Notes: a model not told the origin generated them from the sequence alone. DNA of 33,119 nt from Demequina sp. NBRC 110056 (GCF_002090155.1 NZ_BBRM01000006.1:323821-356939); one strand, 5' to 3'; counted from the stretch's first letter, positions 7,008-18,592 are shown. Numbers and translations: made by a program.

Positions 7008-9137
7008 GTGAACGATGCAGCCGCCGCCCCCTCCGAGGCCCTGTCGAGCCTGGCGCGCGCGTGCGGGCTGTCGGTCGACTACACCGCCTTCAACGGGCAG
7101 CGCGTCACGAGCTCCGTCGGCACCATCCGCGCCGCGCTCGCCTCGCTCGGCGTCGACGCCCGCGACGACGACGCCTGCCGGCGCTCGCTCGAGGACATCG
7201 AGGACCTGCCGTGGCGACGTCTGGTGCCGCCGGTCACGGTCCTCATCCAGGGCCAGGGCACCCAGGTCCCCGTCCACGTCGCGGACGGCGCTCCTGCGGC
7301 CGCGTCGCTGACGCTCGAGCACGGCGAGGCGCTCGATCTCGACCAGCTCGACCTGTACGTGCCGCCGCGGACGATCGACGGCCACGACGTCGGCCGCGCG
7401 ACCTTCCAGATCCCTGCCGACCTGCCGCTCGGGTGGCACCGCCTCGAGGCCGCGACCACGGGGCGTCGGGGCCGTGGCTGGGTCGTCGTGACCCCCGCCC
7501 GCATCGACGTTGCCGAGGAGGTCCGGCGCGAGCGCCCGTGGGGCCTCGCGGCGCAGCTGTACTCGGTGCGCTCCGAGCGGTCGTGGGGCATCGGCGACTT
7601 CGGCGACCTCGCGGACCTGTGCTCGCTCGCCGCGATCCGCGAGGGCGCGGACTTCATGCTCATCAACCCGCTGCACGCCGCCGAGGCGATCCCGCCGCTC
7701 GAGCCGTCGCCGTACCTGCCGACGTCGCGGCGCTTCCTCAACCCGCTGTACATCCGCATCGAGGACATCCCCGAGGTCGCGTACGTGCCCTCGCAGCATC
7801 GCGCGGTGATCGAGTGGGAGTCCGAGCGGCCCCGCCGCGCGAACCTCGAGGCGGAGCTGCTCGACCGCGACGCCTCGTGGCGTGCCAAGTCCGCGGCGCT
7901 CGAGAAGATCTTCGAGGTGCCGCGCTCCGCCGCGCGACAGGCGCTGTTCGAGGCGTTCTGCCTGCGCGAGGGCGACGCGCTCGAGGAGTTCGCGACGTGG
8001 TGCGCGATCTCCGAGGCGCACAAGGGCCTGCCGTGGCCGGAGGAGTTCGCGAGCCCGCGCTCGCACGCCGTCGACGCTTGGCGCGACGAGCACGGCGACC
8101 GGGTGCTGTTCTACGCGTGGCTCCAGTGGATCGCCGACGAGCAGCTGGGCCGCGCGCAGGCCGCCGCGCGCTCGGCTGGGATGAGCATCGGCGTCATGAC
8201 CGACCTCGCGGTGGGCGTCCACCCGTTCGGCGCGGACGCGTGGGCTCTGGGCCGGGTGCTGGCGTCGGGCATGCAGGTGGGCGCGCCGCCGGACATGTAC
8301 AACCAGCACGGCCAGAACTGGTCGCAGCCGCCGTGGCAGCCGCGCGCCCTCGAGGCCGCGGCGTACCTGCCGTTCCGCGACGTGGTGCGGGCGGCCGTGC
8401 GCCACTCGGGTGCGCTGCGCGTCGACCACATCCTCGGGCTGTTCCGCCAATGGTGGATCCCGGCCGGCCACCAGGCCGACGACGGCGTCTACGTGAACTT
8501 CGACCACGAGGCGCTCATCGGCATCCTCGCGCTCGAGGCGCAGCGCGCGGGCACGATCGTCATCGGCGAGGACCTCGGCACGCTCGAGCCGTGGGTGTCC
8601 GACTACCTCAACCAGCGCGGGCTGCTCGGCGTGGTCGTCGCGCTGTTCGAGAAGGACCACGAGGGTCGCCCGCAGGCGCCGGAGAACTACCGCGCCGACG
8701 CGCTCGTGTCGGTGACGGTCCACGACCTCCCGCCGACCGCGGCGTTCCTCGCCGGCGAGCACGTCGCCCAGCGCGAGCAGATGGGCCTGCTCGTCGGCGA
8801 CCCGCAGGACGCGCACGACGCGGCCCGCGCAGACCGCGACGCGATGGCTGCCTACCTCCTCGAGCGCGGCTGGATGATCGAGGACTGGGAGGAGGACGAC
8901 CTCGTCGCGGGCGTCCACCGCCTCGCCATGCACTCGCCGGCGCTGCTGACGGCGGTGTCGCTCACCGACGCGGTCGGCGACCGCCGGTCGCAGAACCACC
9001 CCGGCACGCACAACGAGTACCCGAACTGGCGCGTGCCGCTCACCGACAAGTCCGGCGCTGTCATCCTCCTCGACGACATCTTCGACTCGCCACGCCTGCA
9101 CCGCCTCCTCGAGGCCGTGCGCTCCGCCCGCGGCTGA
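7008..9137 (+). CDS. malQ: 4-alpha-glucanotransferase (amylomaltase, GH77)
   Basis: 709 residues, the long bacterial MalQ form with an N-terminal extension (about 1-165) before the GH77 barrel that begins near RPWGLAAQLYSVRSERSWGIGDF. Catalytic residues fit: nucleophile Asp473 in LRVDH, acid/base Glu521 in GEDLGT and Asp573 in VHDLPPT. It moves alpha-1,4-glucan segments between maltooligosaccharides in the cytosol. The frame is open far upstream, but GTG 7008 is chosen because CAGGAT (6996-7001) ends six bases before it, a leaderless promoter pattern. It is transcribed away from the channel operon, with 103 bp between the two starts. No other maltose or glycogen gene is nearby. Confidence 0.95.
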   Translation: MNDAAAAPSEALSSLARACGLSVDYTAFNGQRVTSSVGTIRAALASLGVDARDDDACRRSLEDIEDLPWRRLVPPVTVLIQGQGTQVPVHVADGAPAAASLTLEHGEALDLDQLDLYVPPRTIDGHDVGRATFQIPADLPLGWHRLEAATTGRRGRGWVVVTPARIDVAEEVRRERPWGLAAQLYSVRSERSWGIGDFGDLADLCSLAAIREGADFMLINPLHAAEAIPPLEPSPYLPTSRRFLNPLYIRIEDIPEVAYVPSQHRAVIEWESERPRRANLEAELLDRDASWRAKSAALEKIFEVPRSAARQALFEAFCLREGDALEEFATWCAISEAHKGLPWPEEFASPRSHAVDAWRDEHGDRVLFYAWLQWIADEQLGRAQAAARSAGMSIGVMTDLAVGVHPFGADAWALGRVLASGMQVGAPPDMYNQHGQNWSQPPWQPRALEAAAYLPFRDVVRAAVRHSGALRVDHILGLFRQWWIPAGHQADDGVYVNFDHEALIGILALEAQRAGTIVIGEDLGTLEPWVSDYLNQRGLLGVVVALFEKDHEGRPQAPENYRADALVSVTVHDLPPTAAFLAGEHVAQREQMGLLVGDPQDAHDAARADRDAMAAYLLERGWMIEDWEEDDLVAGVHRLAMHSPALLTAVSLTDAVGDRRSQNHPGTHNEYPNWRVPLTDKSGAVILLDDIFDSPRLHRLLEAVRSARG

Positions 9138-9142
9138 GCCTC

Positions 9143-9427
9143 ATGGTCGTCGCGCTCGGCCTGCTCGTCCTCGCCTTCGTCGTCGGGCTCATGCCGTTCG
9201 TGCCCGAGGGCGCGAAGCAGGTGACGTGGCTCGTGGCGATCGCGCTCGCCGCGGCCTGGGCGGTCATCGACTGGCGCAGGCGCGAGCGCGCCAAGGCCGA
9301 GCGCGCAAGCCTGCACCGCGAGCGGATGGCCGCCCGGGGCATGGACGTGCCGCCGAGCGAGCGCAGGGCTGGCGAGGCGACCCCCGACGACCGGTCCGGC
9401 CGGGACGGGCCGGGCTCGGCAGCCTGA
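9143..9427 (+). CDS. Small two-helix membrane protein, function unknown
   Basis: 94 residues, starting five bases after malQ, so probably co-transcribed. Two hydrophobic segments are seen (about 2-22 and 29-47), separated by PEGAKQ, followed by a strongly basic, Glu-rich stretch (WRRRERAKAERASLHRER) and a polar tail. This predicts a hairpin-like inner-membrane protein with a cytoplasmic tail. I recognise no family. The start ATG has no clear ribosome site, so coupling to malQ is plausible. Coding is supported by position and the hydrophobic pattern only. Confidence 0.65.
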   Translation: MVVALGLLVLAFVVGLMPFVPEGAKQVTWLVAIALAAAWAVIDWRRRERAKAERASLHRERMAARGMDVPPSERRAGEATPDDRSGRDGPGSAA

Positions 9428-9433
9428 GCCCCA

Positions 9434-9457
9434 CGCGGGCGGCGAGGCCAGCCCGCG
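9434..9457. terminator. Bidirectional hairpin between convergent genes
   Basis: A perfect 7-bp stem CGCGGGC/GCCCGCG with a 10-nt loop sits seven bases after the + strand membrane protein and ten before the stop of the minus-strand aminopeptidase. Confidence 0.5.
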
Positions 9458-9466
9458 CATCGGCCC

Positions 9467-11992
<2,526 letters not shown>

Positions 11993-12009
11993 GCCGCCAG
12001 TCTCGCACG

Positions 12010-12053
12010 CGCGCGGTGGCCGTGCGGCGGTCGTGCGATGGCCGTGCGGAGCG
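12010..12053. promoter_or_regulatory. Four 11-bp direct repeats upstream of pepN copy 1
   Basis: CGCGCGG at 12010, CGTGCGG at 12021, CGTGCGA at 12032 and CGTGCGG at 12043 are each exactly 11 bases apart with 4-nt spacers. They cover the -35 and upstream region of the predicted pepN start, one helical turn per unit, the layout of sites for OmpR/PhoB-type regulators. Confidence 0.45.
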
Positions 12054-12077
12054 CCGATGCGCGGTCGGCGGAGGCGA

Positions 12078-12111
12078 CGACGCCCGGGCCCCGTGCGGGG
12101 CCCGGGCGTCG
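12078..12111 (-). terminator. Strong terminator hairpin after pepN copy 2
   Basis: A perfect 15-bp stem (CGACGCCCGGGCCCC and its complement) closes a GTGC loop 32 bases past the stop of the upstream aminopeptidase gene. It isolates the two pepN copies from each other. Confidence 0.85.
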
Positions 12112-12143
12112 GGAGGCGGGGCGCGACAGGCGTCCCGCCGGCA

Positions 12144-14741
12144 TCACTGCTGCGCGTCGCGCTCCTGGTTCACGAGGGCGCGGCGGACGCCGTCGCGCCC
12201 CTCGATGATGAGGCGCTTGAGCGCATCGTGCGCGTCGGCGTTGGCCGCGAGCCACGCGTCGGCCTTGTCCTGCAAGTCCGGCACGCGGCCCGCGAGCTGC
12301 GTCGGGTACAGGCCCTCGATGAGGGTCGTGGCCATCTCGTTGGTCTTGTCCGCGTAGATGCGGCGCACGGACGCGAAGTACTCGTCCACGTACGGCTCGA
12401 GCAGCGTCGTGTCGTTGACGTGGGCGAAGCCCGAGGTGGCCTCGAACTGCAGCGCGTTGGGCAGGTCCTTCTCGGCGTTGACGAGCAGGTCCCACGCGGC
12501 GCGCTTGCCCTTCTCCGTCGGCACGGCAGCACGGGCGTGCGCGGCGCGGCGCTGGCCCGAGGCCGTGGCGTCCTTGCCGAGCTGGATCTCGATGCCGATC
12601 TCGTCGATCCGGCCGCCGACCACGAGGCCGATCAGCAGGTCCCACGCGAGGTCGGCGTCGACGTCCAGGCCCTCGAGGTGCAGCTTGTCGTCCAGCAGCC
12701 CCTGGAGGTTGTCGAGCTGGATGTCCGTGCACGCCATCGACGCGAACGCCTTGACGAGCTGGAGCTGGGTGTCGGAGCCGGGCTCGGCCTCGATCGCCAG
12801 CTTCCACAGCGTCTCCGACGTCTCGGCGCACGCGGCCTCCGCGGCGTCCGGGTGGACGTACAGCGACAGCGTGGTCGCGAGCTGGCGCAGCAGCACCAGC
12901 ACCGTGGTGGACTCGGACTCGCGGCCGAGGGTGCCCAGCACCAGCTCGATGAACTGGCGTGCGGGCATCTCGCCGTCGCGCGTCATGTCCCATGCGGCGG
13001 TGAGCACCATCGAGCGGGCCAGCGGGTCGGAGAACCCGCCCACGTGCTCGACGGCGGTCGCGAGGGACTGGTCGTCGAGGCGCACCTTCGCGTAGGCGAG
13101 ATCGGAGTCGTTGACGAGGATCAGCGCAGGGCGGTGCTTGCCGAGAAGCTCGGGGATCTCGGTGCGCGCGCCGGAGATGTCCGTCTCGACGTACATCGAC
13201 CGCTCAAGGCTCGCGTTGCCCACCGAGTCGACCACCACGTCGTAGCCACCGATGCCGAGGCGGTGCGGACGCTGCGTCGGCCACTCGTCGGGGACCTCCT
13301 GCAGCACCGCGAACGACACGATGTCGCCGTTGGAGTCGACCTCGATCTCGGGCCGAAGCGTGGTGATGCCGGCCTTCTCGAGCCACACCTCGGACCATGC
13401 GGCGAGGTCGCGGCCGGAGGTGGCCTCGAGCTCGACGAGAAGGTCCTTGAGCGTCGTGTTGGAGTGGTGGTGCTTGCGGAAGTACTCGGCGACGCCAGCG
13501 AAGAACTCGTCCTGGCCCACCCACGCGGCGAGCTGCTTCAGCACGGACGCGCCCTTGGCGTAGGTGATGCCGTCGAAGTTGACCTCGACGTCCTCGAGGT
13601 CCTTGATGTCGGCCATGATCGGGTGCGTGCTGGGCAGCTGGTCCTGACGCGCGGCCCACGTCTTCTCGAGCGAGTTGAACGTGACCCAGTTGTTCTTCCA
13701 CTTGGTGGTCTCGACGGTCGCGACGGTCGACGCGTACTCCGCGAACGACTCGTTGAGCCACAGGTCGTTCCACCAGCGCATGGTGACGAGGTCGCCGAAC
13801 CACATGTGCGCGAGCTCGTGCAGCACCGTGACCGTGCGGCGCTCGACCCGGGCCTGCGGCGGCTTGGAGCGGAACACGTAGTCCTCGAGGAAGGTGACGC
13901 AGCCGGCGTTCTCCATGGCGCCGGCGTTGAACTCCGGCACGAAGATCTGGTCGTACTTCTCGAAGGGGTAGTCGGTCTCGAACTTCTCCTCGTAGAAGGT
14001 GAAGCCCTTCTGGGTGTCGTCGAGGATGACGTCGGCGTCGAGGTACGGCGCGAGCGCCTTGCGGCAGTACACGTCGGCGCCCAGGGTGCCCTTGCGCGAC
14101 TCGACGGTGCCCTCCACGCGGTGGTAGGGGCCCGCGACGATCGCGGTGACGTAGCACGGCAGCAGGGTGGTCTCGGTGAACTCCCAGCGGGCGACGCCGC
14201 GGACGGTGTCTGCGATGGTGACCTGCGCATCGGCCACCGCGTGCTTGGTGCCAGGGTTGTTGGACAGCACGTGCCAGTGCTCCGGGGCCGTCACGGTGAA
14301 CGTGAACGCCGCCTTGAGGTCGGGCTGCTCGAACACGGCGTAGACGCGCCGGGTGTCGGCGACCTCGAACTGCGAGTAGAGGTACACCTCGCCGTCCTCG
14401 GGGTCGACGAAGCGGTGCAGGCCCTCGCCCGTGTTCATGTACGCGCAGTCCGCGACGACGGTCAGCTCGTTGCTGCCCTGGAGCGCCGGCAGCGCGATGC
14501 GGCTGTCGGCGAAGTGCTCCGCGGGATCCAGGTCGACGCCGTTGAGCGTGATCGCGTGGACGGTGGGCGCGATGAGGTCGATGAACGTCGACTCGCCCGG
14601 GGTGGCGGAGAAGCGGACGGTGGTGGTCGAGCGGAAGGTCTCCTCGGAGGTGGTGAGGTCGAGCTCGACGGCGTACGTCTCGGTGGAGACGATGGCGGCG
14701 CGGGACTGGGCCTCCGCGCGAGTGAGGTTGGTACCTGGCAT
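12144..14741 (-). CDS. pepN: Aminopeptidase N, M1 family (copy 2)
   Basis: 865 residues, clearly paralogous to the gene downstream: both share the order of motifs, VLHELAHMWFGDLVTMRWW is identical in both, and both start with TRAEAQ/TREEAQ-like sequence. Exopeptidase motif GAMEN is at 274-278, zinc site HELAH at 308-312, third ligand Glu331. The C-terminal half is a helical repeat domain. No signal peptide is present, so it acts in the cytosol. ATG 14741 has CAGAAT (14753-14748) six bases upstream and no ribosome site, fitting a leaderless transcript. The -10 box begins right after the marR-type stop (14754). The two copies differ enough along their length to suggest an old duplication with possible difference in substrate range. 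Confidence 0.95.
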   Translation of the reverse strand: MPGTNLTRAEAQSRAAIVSTETYAVELDLTTSEETFRSTTTVRFSATPGESTFIDLIAPTVHAITLNGVDLDPAEHFADSRIALPALQGSNELTVVADCAYMNTGEGLHRFVDPEDGEVYLYSQFEVADTRRVYAVFEQPDLKAAFTFTVTAPEHWHVLSNNPGTKHAVADAQVTIADTVRGVARWEFTETTLLPCYVTAIVAGPYHRVEGTVESRKGTLGADVYCRKALAPYLDADVILDDTQKGFTFYEEKFETDYPFEKYDQIFVPEFNAGAMENAGCVTFLEDYVFRSKPPQARVERRTVTVLHELAHMWFGDLVTMRWWNDLWLNESFAEYASTVATVETTKWKNNWVTFNSLEKTWAARQDQLPSTHPIMADIKDLEDVEVNFDGITYAKGASVLKQLAAWVGQDEFFAGVAEYFRKHHHSNTTLKDLLVELEATSGRDLAAWSEVWLEKAGITTLRPEIEVDSNGDIVSFAVLQEVPDEWPTQRPHRLGIGGYDVVVDSVGNASLERSMYVETDISGARTEIPELLGKHRPALILVNDSDLAYAKVRLDDQSLATAVEHVGGFSDPLARSMVLTAAWDMTRDGEMPARQFIELVLGTLGRESESTTVLVLLRQLATTLSLYVHPDAAEAACAETSETLWKLAIEAEPGSDTQLQLVKAFASMACTDIQLDNLQGLLDDKLHLEGLDVDADLAWDLLIGLVVGGRIDEIGIEIQLGKDATASGQRRAAHARAAVPTEKGKRAAWDLLVNAEKDLPNALQFEATSGFAHVNDTTLLEPYVDEYFASVRRIYADKTNEMATTLIEGLYPTQLAGRVPDLQDKADAWLAANADAHDALKRLIIEGRDGVRRALVNQERDAQQ

Positions 14742-14753
14742 GGGGCGATTCTG

Positions 14754-15272
14754 TCACGGCGCGCGCGGTGCCACCGTTCGTGGCCGCCGCAGCCGCCAGG
14801 GCAGGTCGGGCAGCAGTCGCGGAAGGGGTCCGGCGAGCGGGCGCAGGACGTGGTCGAGACGCCGTCCAGCGGCACTCGCGTCAGCGTCCGTGGCGTCGCG
14901 ATAGCCGTCCTCGATGCGCTGCATCCGTCGTACGAGCAGCCAGAACTGATGGGCGCCGTACGCGGTGATGCGGGCGATCTTCGAGCGGGCGTCGATAGTG
15001 GAGGTGACGCGCCGCACGAGCCCCTCGCGCTCCATGCGGGTGAGCACCTGGCTCACATTCGCGGGGGTGGTGCGGGTGTGCGCGGCGAGCGTGGAGATGG
15101 CCAACCCGCGGGCCGCCCACACGAGGTACTGGGCGTAGTGCGCCTGGATCGCTGTCATGGCCAGCCCGTCCTGCGCGGCCCGGCCGCGCCTGCGGGCGTC
15201 GCGGTCGCCGTGGCGCAGCGCGTCCACGATCGGTGCGTGGCGGGCGAGATGCCCGACCTCTAGTGCTCGCAT
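14754..15272 (-). CDS. MarR-family transcriptional regulator
   Basis: 172 residues. A winged helix-turn-helix is recognisable: LAAHTRTTPANVSQVLTRMEREGLVRR is the recognition region, then the wing STIDARSKIARITAYG. Flanking helices would form the dimer interface; the C-terminus is basic. It is divergent from an MFS efflux gene, the usual arrangement for a MarR protein that represses a pump and is released by a small ligand. The start ATG 15272 has TAACGT seven bases upstream (leaderless type), and an imperfect 20-bp palindrome covers both the start and the -10 box, suggesting autoregulation. Ligand unknown. Confidence 0.85.
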   Translation of the reverse strand: MRALEVGHLARHAPIVDALRHGDRDARRRGRAAQDGLAMTAIQAHYAQYLVWAARGLAISTLAAHTRTTPANVSQVLTRMEREGLVRRVTSTIDARSKIARITAYGAHQFWLLVRRMQRIEDGYRDATDADASAAGRRLDHVLRPLAGPLPRLLPDLPWRLRRPRTVAPRAP

Positions 15273-15290
15273 GCATCACACGTTAAGCAT
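15271..15290. promoter_or_regulatory. Candidate operator of the MarR-type regulator
   Basis: ATGCATCACACGTTAAGCAT is an imperfect palindrome (14 of 20 positions symmetric, arms ATGC/GCAT). It covers the start codon and the -10 box of the regulator gene. Confidence 0.4.
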
Positions 15291-15392
15291 CTGTGGAACG
15301 GGGTCGACCTGTGCGCCCGCACGGTGAGGAAGGGCCGATGCGGTCGCCGCCCTGGGGACGGACCGGTCAGACTGGCGGCGGCCCAGCGGGCA

Positions 15393-15398
15393 TACGAT
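15393..15398 (+). promoter_or_regulatory. Possible -10 element for the divergent MFS gene
   Basis: TACGAT lies about 75 bases before the MFS start and would give a short leader that carries its own ribosome site. No good -35 box is seen. Confidence 0.3.
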
Positions 15399-15472
15399 GG
15401 CGCCGATCCGCGTTGCCGCGGACACCGCTCGACGGCGAGCGCCACCACGCCACGATCCCGGAGAGCGACACC

Positions 15473-16720
15473 ATGACCGACCTCAGCCCTGCTCGCACGC
15501 GCCTCGCGCTGCTCGCCCTCGCCCTCGGCGGCTTCGGGATCGGCACCACCGAGTTCGTCGCGATGGGGCTCCTGCCGGACATCGCGCGTGACCTCCTGCC
15601 GGACACGTGGGCGTCGAGCCAAGAGGACGCCCTCGCGCGCGCAGGCATCGTGATCTCCGCCTACGCCATCGGCGTGGTCGTGGGCGCACCCACGATCGCC
15701 GCCCTGTCCGCGCGGTTCCCCCGCAAGCAGATCCTCGCCTGGCTCACCGTCGCCTTCGCGGTCGGCAGCATCGCGTCGGCACTCGCGCCCACGTTCGAGC
15801 TCGTCGTGCTGTTCCGGTTCCTCTCCGGCCTGCCGCACGGGGCGTTCTTCGGCGTCGCGGCCCTCGTCGCGGCCACCCTCATGGGACCGGGCAAGCGGGG
15901 CCAAGCCGTCGCCTACGTCCTCGCGGGCCTCACGATCGCGAACGTCGTCGGCGTGCCGAGCATCACCTTCCTGGGCCAGCACACCTCGTGGCGCATCGCC
16001 TACCTCGCCGTCGCCGGGGTCTTCGCAGTCTGCACGGCGGCGATCATCGCGCTGGTTCCCGCACAGCCGGGAGACCCCCACGCAACCATGCGCCGCGAGC
16101 TCGGCGCGTTCACCCGACCCGCCGTGTGGTTCGCGCTGCTCACCGGGGCACTGGGCTTTGGCGGCCTCTTCGCCGTCTACACCTACGTGTCCCCGCTGGC
16201 GACGGAGATCACGGGCATGCCGGAGCGGCTCGTGCCGATCGCGCTGATCGTCCTGGGCGTCGGCACGACCGTCGGAAACGTGATCGGCGGATGGATGGCG
16301 GACCGCGGCGCGATGCGCGCCGTCTTCATCCTCTTCGGCGCGCTCGCGGCCTCCCTGCTCGCGTTGGCGCTGCTCGCCCCGACCTCGTGGGCCGGCCTGC
16401 TCGCCGGACTCTTCCTCGTGGGCCTCGCGGCAGCGGCGATCTCGCCCGCGATCCAGACGAGACTCATGGACGTCGCGGGCGACGCGCAGACGATGGCGGC
16501 CGCGGTCAACCACTCGGCCCTCAACCTCGGCAACTCCCTCGGAGCCTTCCTCGGAGGCGCCGTGATCGCCGCCGGGTGGGGCTATGTCGCGCCCACCTGG
16601 GCGGGCCTCGCCCTCGTGGTCCCGGGCGTCGCGTGCGCGCTGGCTGGCTGGGCGATCACGCGCGATGCCGCCCCGGTGAGCGCGGAGTCCGCCACCGCGC
16701 CCGCCCCGGCCGCACGCTAG
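15473..16720 (+). CDS. MFS efflux transporter (DHA1/AraJ type)
   Basis: 415 residues with about 12 hydrophobic helices. The N-terminal signature GIGTTEFVAMGLLPDIARDL is typical of the AraJ/YdhP/chloramphenicol-efflux branch of drug:H+ antiporters; the segment RFLSGLPHGAFFGVAAL is the motif after helix 4. It probably exports a drug or sugar-like compound from the cytosol. The start ATG 15473 has GGAGAG upstream. Divergent transcription from a MarR-type gene suggests that this pump is the regulator's main target. The Ala/Pro-rich C-terminus is short. The substrate cannot be told from sequence. Confidence 0.9.
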   Translation: MTDLSPARTRLALLALALGGFGIGTTEFVAMGLLPDIARDLLPDTWASSQEDALARAGIVISAYAIGVVVGAPTIAALSARFPRKQILAWLTVAFAVGSIASALAPTFELVVLFRFLSGLPHGAFFGVAALVAATLMGPGKRGQAVAYVLAGLTIANVVGVPSITFLGQHTSWRIAYLAVAGVFAVCTAAIIALVPAQPGDPHATMRRELGAFTRPAVWFALLTGALGFGGLFAVYTYVSPLATEITGMPERLVPIALIVLGVGTTVGNVIGGWMADRGAMRAVFILFGALAASLLALALLAPTSWAGLLAGLFLVGLAAAAISPAIQTRLMDVAGDAQTMAAAVNHSALNLGNSLGAFLGGAVIAAGWGYVAPTWAGLALVVPGVACALAGWAITRDAAPVSAESATAPAPAAR

Positions 16721-16767
16721 TCGGCGACACGACGGCCCCGCCACCACCCCGGTCATAGGATTCTCCG

Positions 16768-18120
16768 GTGCCCGACTCCCCAGCCCCACGCCAGCGGCGC
16801 CTCGTCGACCTGGCGCCCCTGAAGGCGAGCCCCGCCTTCGCGCGACTGTGGCTCGGTGGCGCCGTCTCGGGCATCGGCGCGCAGATGTCCATCGTGGCGG
16901 TGGGACTGCAGATCTATGACATGACGGAGTCCAGCTTCGCCGTCGGCCTCGTCGGAGGCATCGCGCTGGTGCCGATGATCGTCGCGGGGCTGTGGGGCGG
17001 CATGCTCGCGGACGTCTTCGACCGGCGTCGACTCCTCATCCTGTCGAGCCTCGTGGCGTGGTCGAGCACGCTCGCGCTCGTCGCGCTCGCGACCTGGGAC
17101 GCGGTGCTGGTGTCGGAAGGCGGACGCGCTCCCGTGTGGCCGTTCTACGTCGTGACGACCCTCAACGCGGTCGCAGCGACCATCTCGAGCGCGACCCGCA
17201 CCGCGCTGGTGGGCCGCATCCTCCCGGCCGACATGATCTCTCGCGCCGCGGCGCTCAACGGCATCGCGTTCGGCACGACGCTCACCGTCGGGCCGGCCCT
17301 GGCCGGGGTGCTCGCGGCCACCATCGGCCTGGCGTGGACCTTCGCCGTCGACGCGGTCCTGTTCACGTTCGGCTTCCTCGGCGTGTGGATGCTGCCGGCG
17401 CTGCCGCGCCTCGGGGAGAAGGTGCAGGCCGGCTGGCCCGTGCTGCGTGAAGGGCTCGGGTTCCTGAGGCGCGCGCCGAACATCCGCATGAGCTTCATCG
17501 TCGACATCGTCGCCATGACGTTCGGGCGCCCCTATGTGCTGTTCCCCGCGCTGGGCGCGACCATCGTGGGTGGCGGCTCGCTGACCGTCGGGGCGCTCAC
17601 CGCGGCGGGTGCGGTCGGCACGATCCTCGTCAGCCTCTTCTCCGGTCCGGTCGCCCGGGTGCATCGGCACGGCGTCGCCGTGGCGCGAGCCATCACCGCG
17701 TTCGGAGTCTTCGCCGCCCTCTTCGGCGTGGCCGTCGCGGTGATGGGAGTGATCGATCACGAGGCGGCGCCCGGCTGGGGAGGCGTCTATTGGCCGGCGC
17801 TGATCCTGTGCGGGTTGGCGATGGTGGGCATGGGCGCCTCGGACGAGGTGAGCGCGATCTTCCGCCAGACGATGCTCATCAAGGCCGTCCCGGATGGGCT
17901 GCGGGGACGTCTGCAGGGCATCTTCATCGTCGTCGTCACCGGCGGGCCGCGGGTGGGCGACATGTACGCGGGAACGCTCGCCGTCGCCACCGCCCTGTGG
18001 TGCCCGCCGCTCCTGGGCGGGATCGCGATCGTCGGCCTCATCGCCGTCCTGACGCGACTGCGCAACCCGCGCATCGGCGCGTCGTTCCGGGACTACGACG
18101 ACCGCCACCCGGTCCCGTGA
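16768..18120 (+). CDS. MFS transporter (EntS-like, MFS_3 type)
   Basis: 450 residues with 10-12 hydrophobic helices. The opening FARLWLGGAVSGIGAQMSIVAVGLQIYDMT and the loop ADVFDRRRLL are typical of the MFS_3 group that includes the enterobactin exporter EntS and macrolide-type pumps. GTG 16768 follows TAGGAT (16756-16761) by six bases, so it seems to have its own leaderless promoter although it starts only 47 bases after the first MFS gene. No siderophore gene is nearby to support an EntS role, so the function stays open. It converges with trmL; the stops are seven bases apart. Confidence 0.88.
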   Translation: MPDSPAPRQRRLVDLAPLKASPAFARLWLGGAVSGIGAQMSIVAVGLQIYDMTESSFAVGLVGGIALVPMIVAGLWGGMLADVFDRRRLLILSSLVAWSSTLALVALATWDAVLVSEGGRAPVWPFYVVTTLNAVAATISSATRTALVGRILPADMISRAAALNGIAFGTTLTVGPALAGVLAATIGLAWTFAVDAVLFTFGFLGVWMLPALPRLGEKVQAGWPVLREGLGFLRRAPNIRMSFIVDIVAMTFGRPYVLFPALGATIVGGGSLTVGALTAAGAVGTILVSLFSGPVARVHRHGVAVARAITAFGVFAALFGVAVAVMGVIDHEAAPGWGGVYWPALILCGLAMVGMGASDEVSAIFRQTMLIKAVPDGLRGRLQGIFIVVVTGGPRVGDMYAGTLAVATALWCPPLLGGIAIVGLIAVLTRLRNPRIGASFRDYDDRHPVP

Positions 18121-18127
18121 CGCGACG

Positions 18128-18592
18128 TCAGGCGTCGAAGCCCGCCTGGCGCCACGCCTCGTACGTCACGATCGCCGCGGAGTTCGCCAGGTTGAGCGAG
18201 CGTCGCCCCGGTAGCATCGGGATCCGCACGCGGTCGCTCACGCGCGGGTGCGCCATGACCTCCTCCGGCAGCCCCGTGGGCTCCGGACCGAACAGCAGCA
18301 CGTCGTCCGGCCGGTAGGACACGTCCGCGTAGACGGTCTCGGCGCGCGCGGTGAAGGCAAGCACCCGTGCGCCGGGCATCGCGGACAGCAGCTGCTCGAA
18401 GGACGCGTGCACCGTGACCGACGCGAGGTCGTGGTAGTCGAGGCCGGCTCGCCTCAGCTTGGGCTCGCTCAGGTCGAAGCCGAGCGGCTCGATCAGGTGC
18501 AGGTGCGCACCGGTGCACGCCACCATACGGATCGCGTTGCCCGTGTTCTCCGGGATGCGAGGCTCGTAGAACGCGACGTGGGGGGCGGGCAT
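18128..18592 (-). CDS. trmL: tRNA (cytidine/uridine(34)-2'-O)-methyltransferase
   Basis: 154-residue SPOUT methyltransferase. It contains the N-terminal HVAFYEPRIPENTGN box, the motif LLFGPEPTGLPEEVM and the trefoil-knot segment IPMLPGRRSLNLANSAAIVTYE-like sequence that binds S-adenosylmethionine. It methylates the ribose of the wobble base in certain tRNA-Leu. A GTG at 18598 is in frame, but CAGACT (18604-18599) ends right before it and six bases before ATG 18592, so ATG 18592 is preferred as a leaderless start. Length is normal for the family. Confidence 0.92.
   Translation of the reverse strand: MPAPHVAFYEPRIPENTGNAIRMVACTGAHLHLIEPLGFDLSEPKLRRAGLDYHDLASVTVHASFEQLLSAMPGARVLAFTARAETVYADVSYRPDDVLLFGPEPTGLPEEVMAHPRVSDRVRIPMLPGRRSLNLANSAAIVTYEAWRQAGFDA

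Noticed and set aside
5783..9427. A 1214-codon open frame on the + strand
   Set aside because: It runs antisense through the channel gene and out of frame through malQ, is full of Arg/Pro/Ala repeats and has no domain. Only its last 95 codons (from 9143) are taken as a gene.
15397..15591. Leader ORF starting at ATG 15397 before the MFS gene
   Set aside because: It lacks a ribosome site, overlaps the MFS frame and is rich in Arg/His/Pro as expected for a shadow frame.
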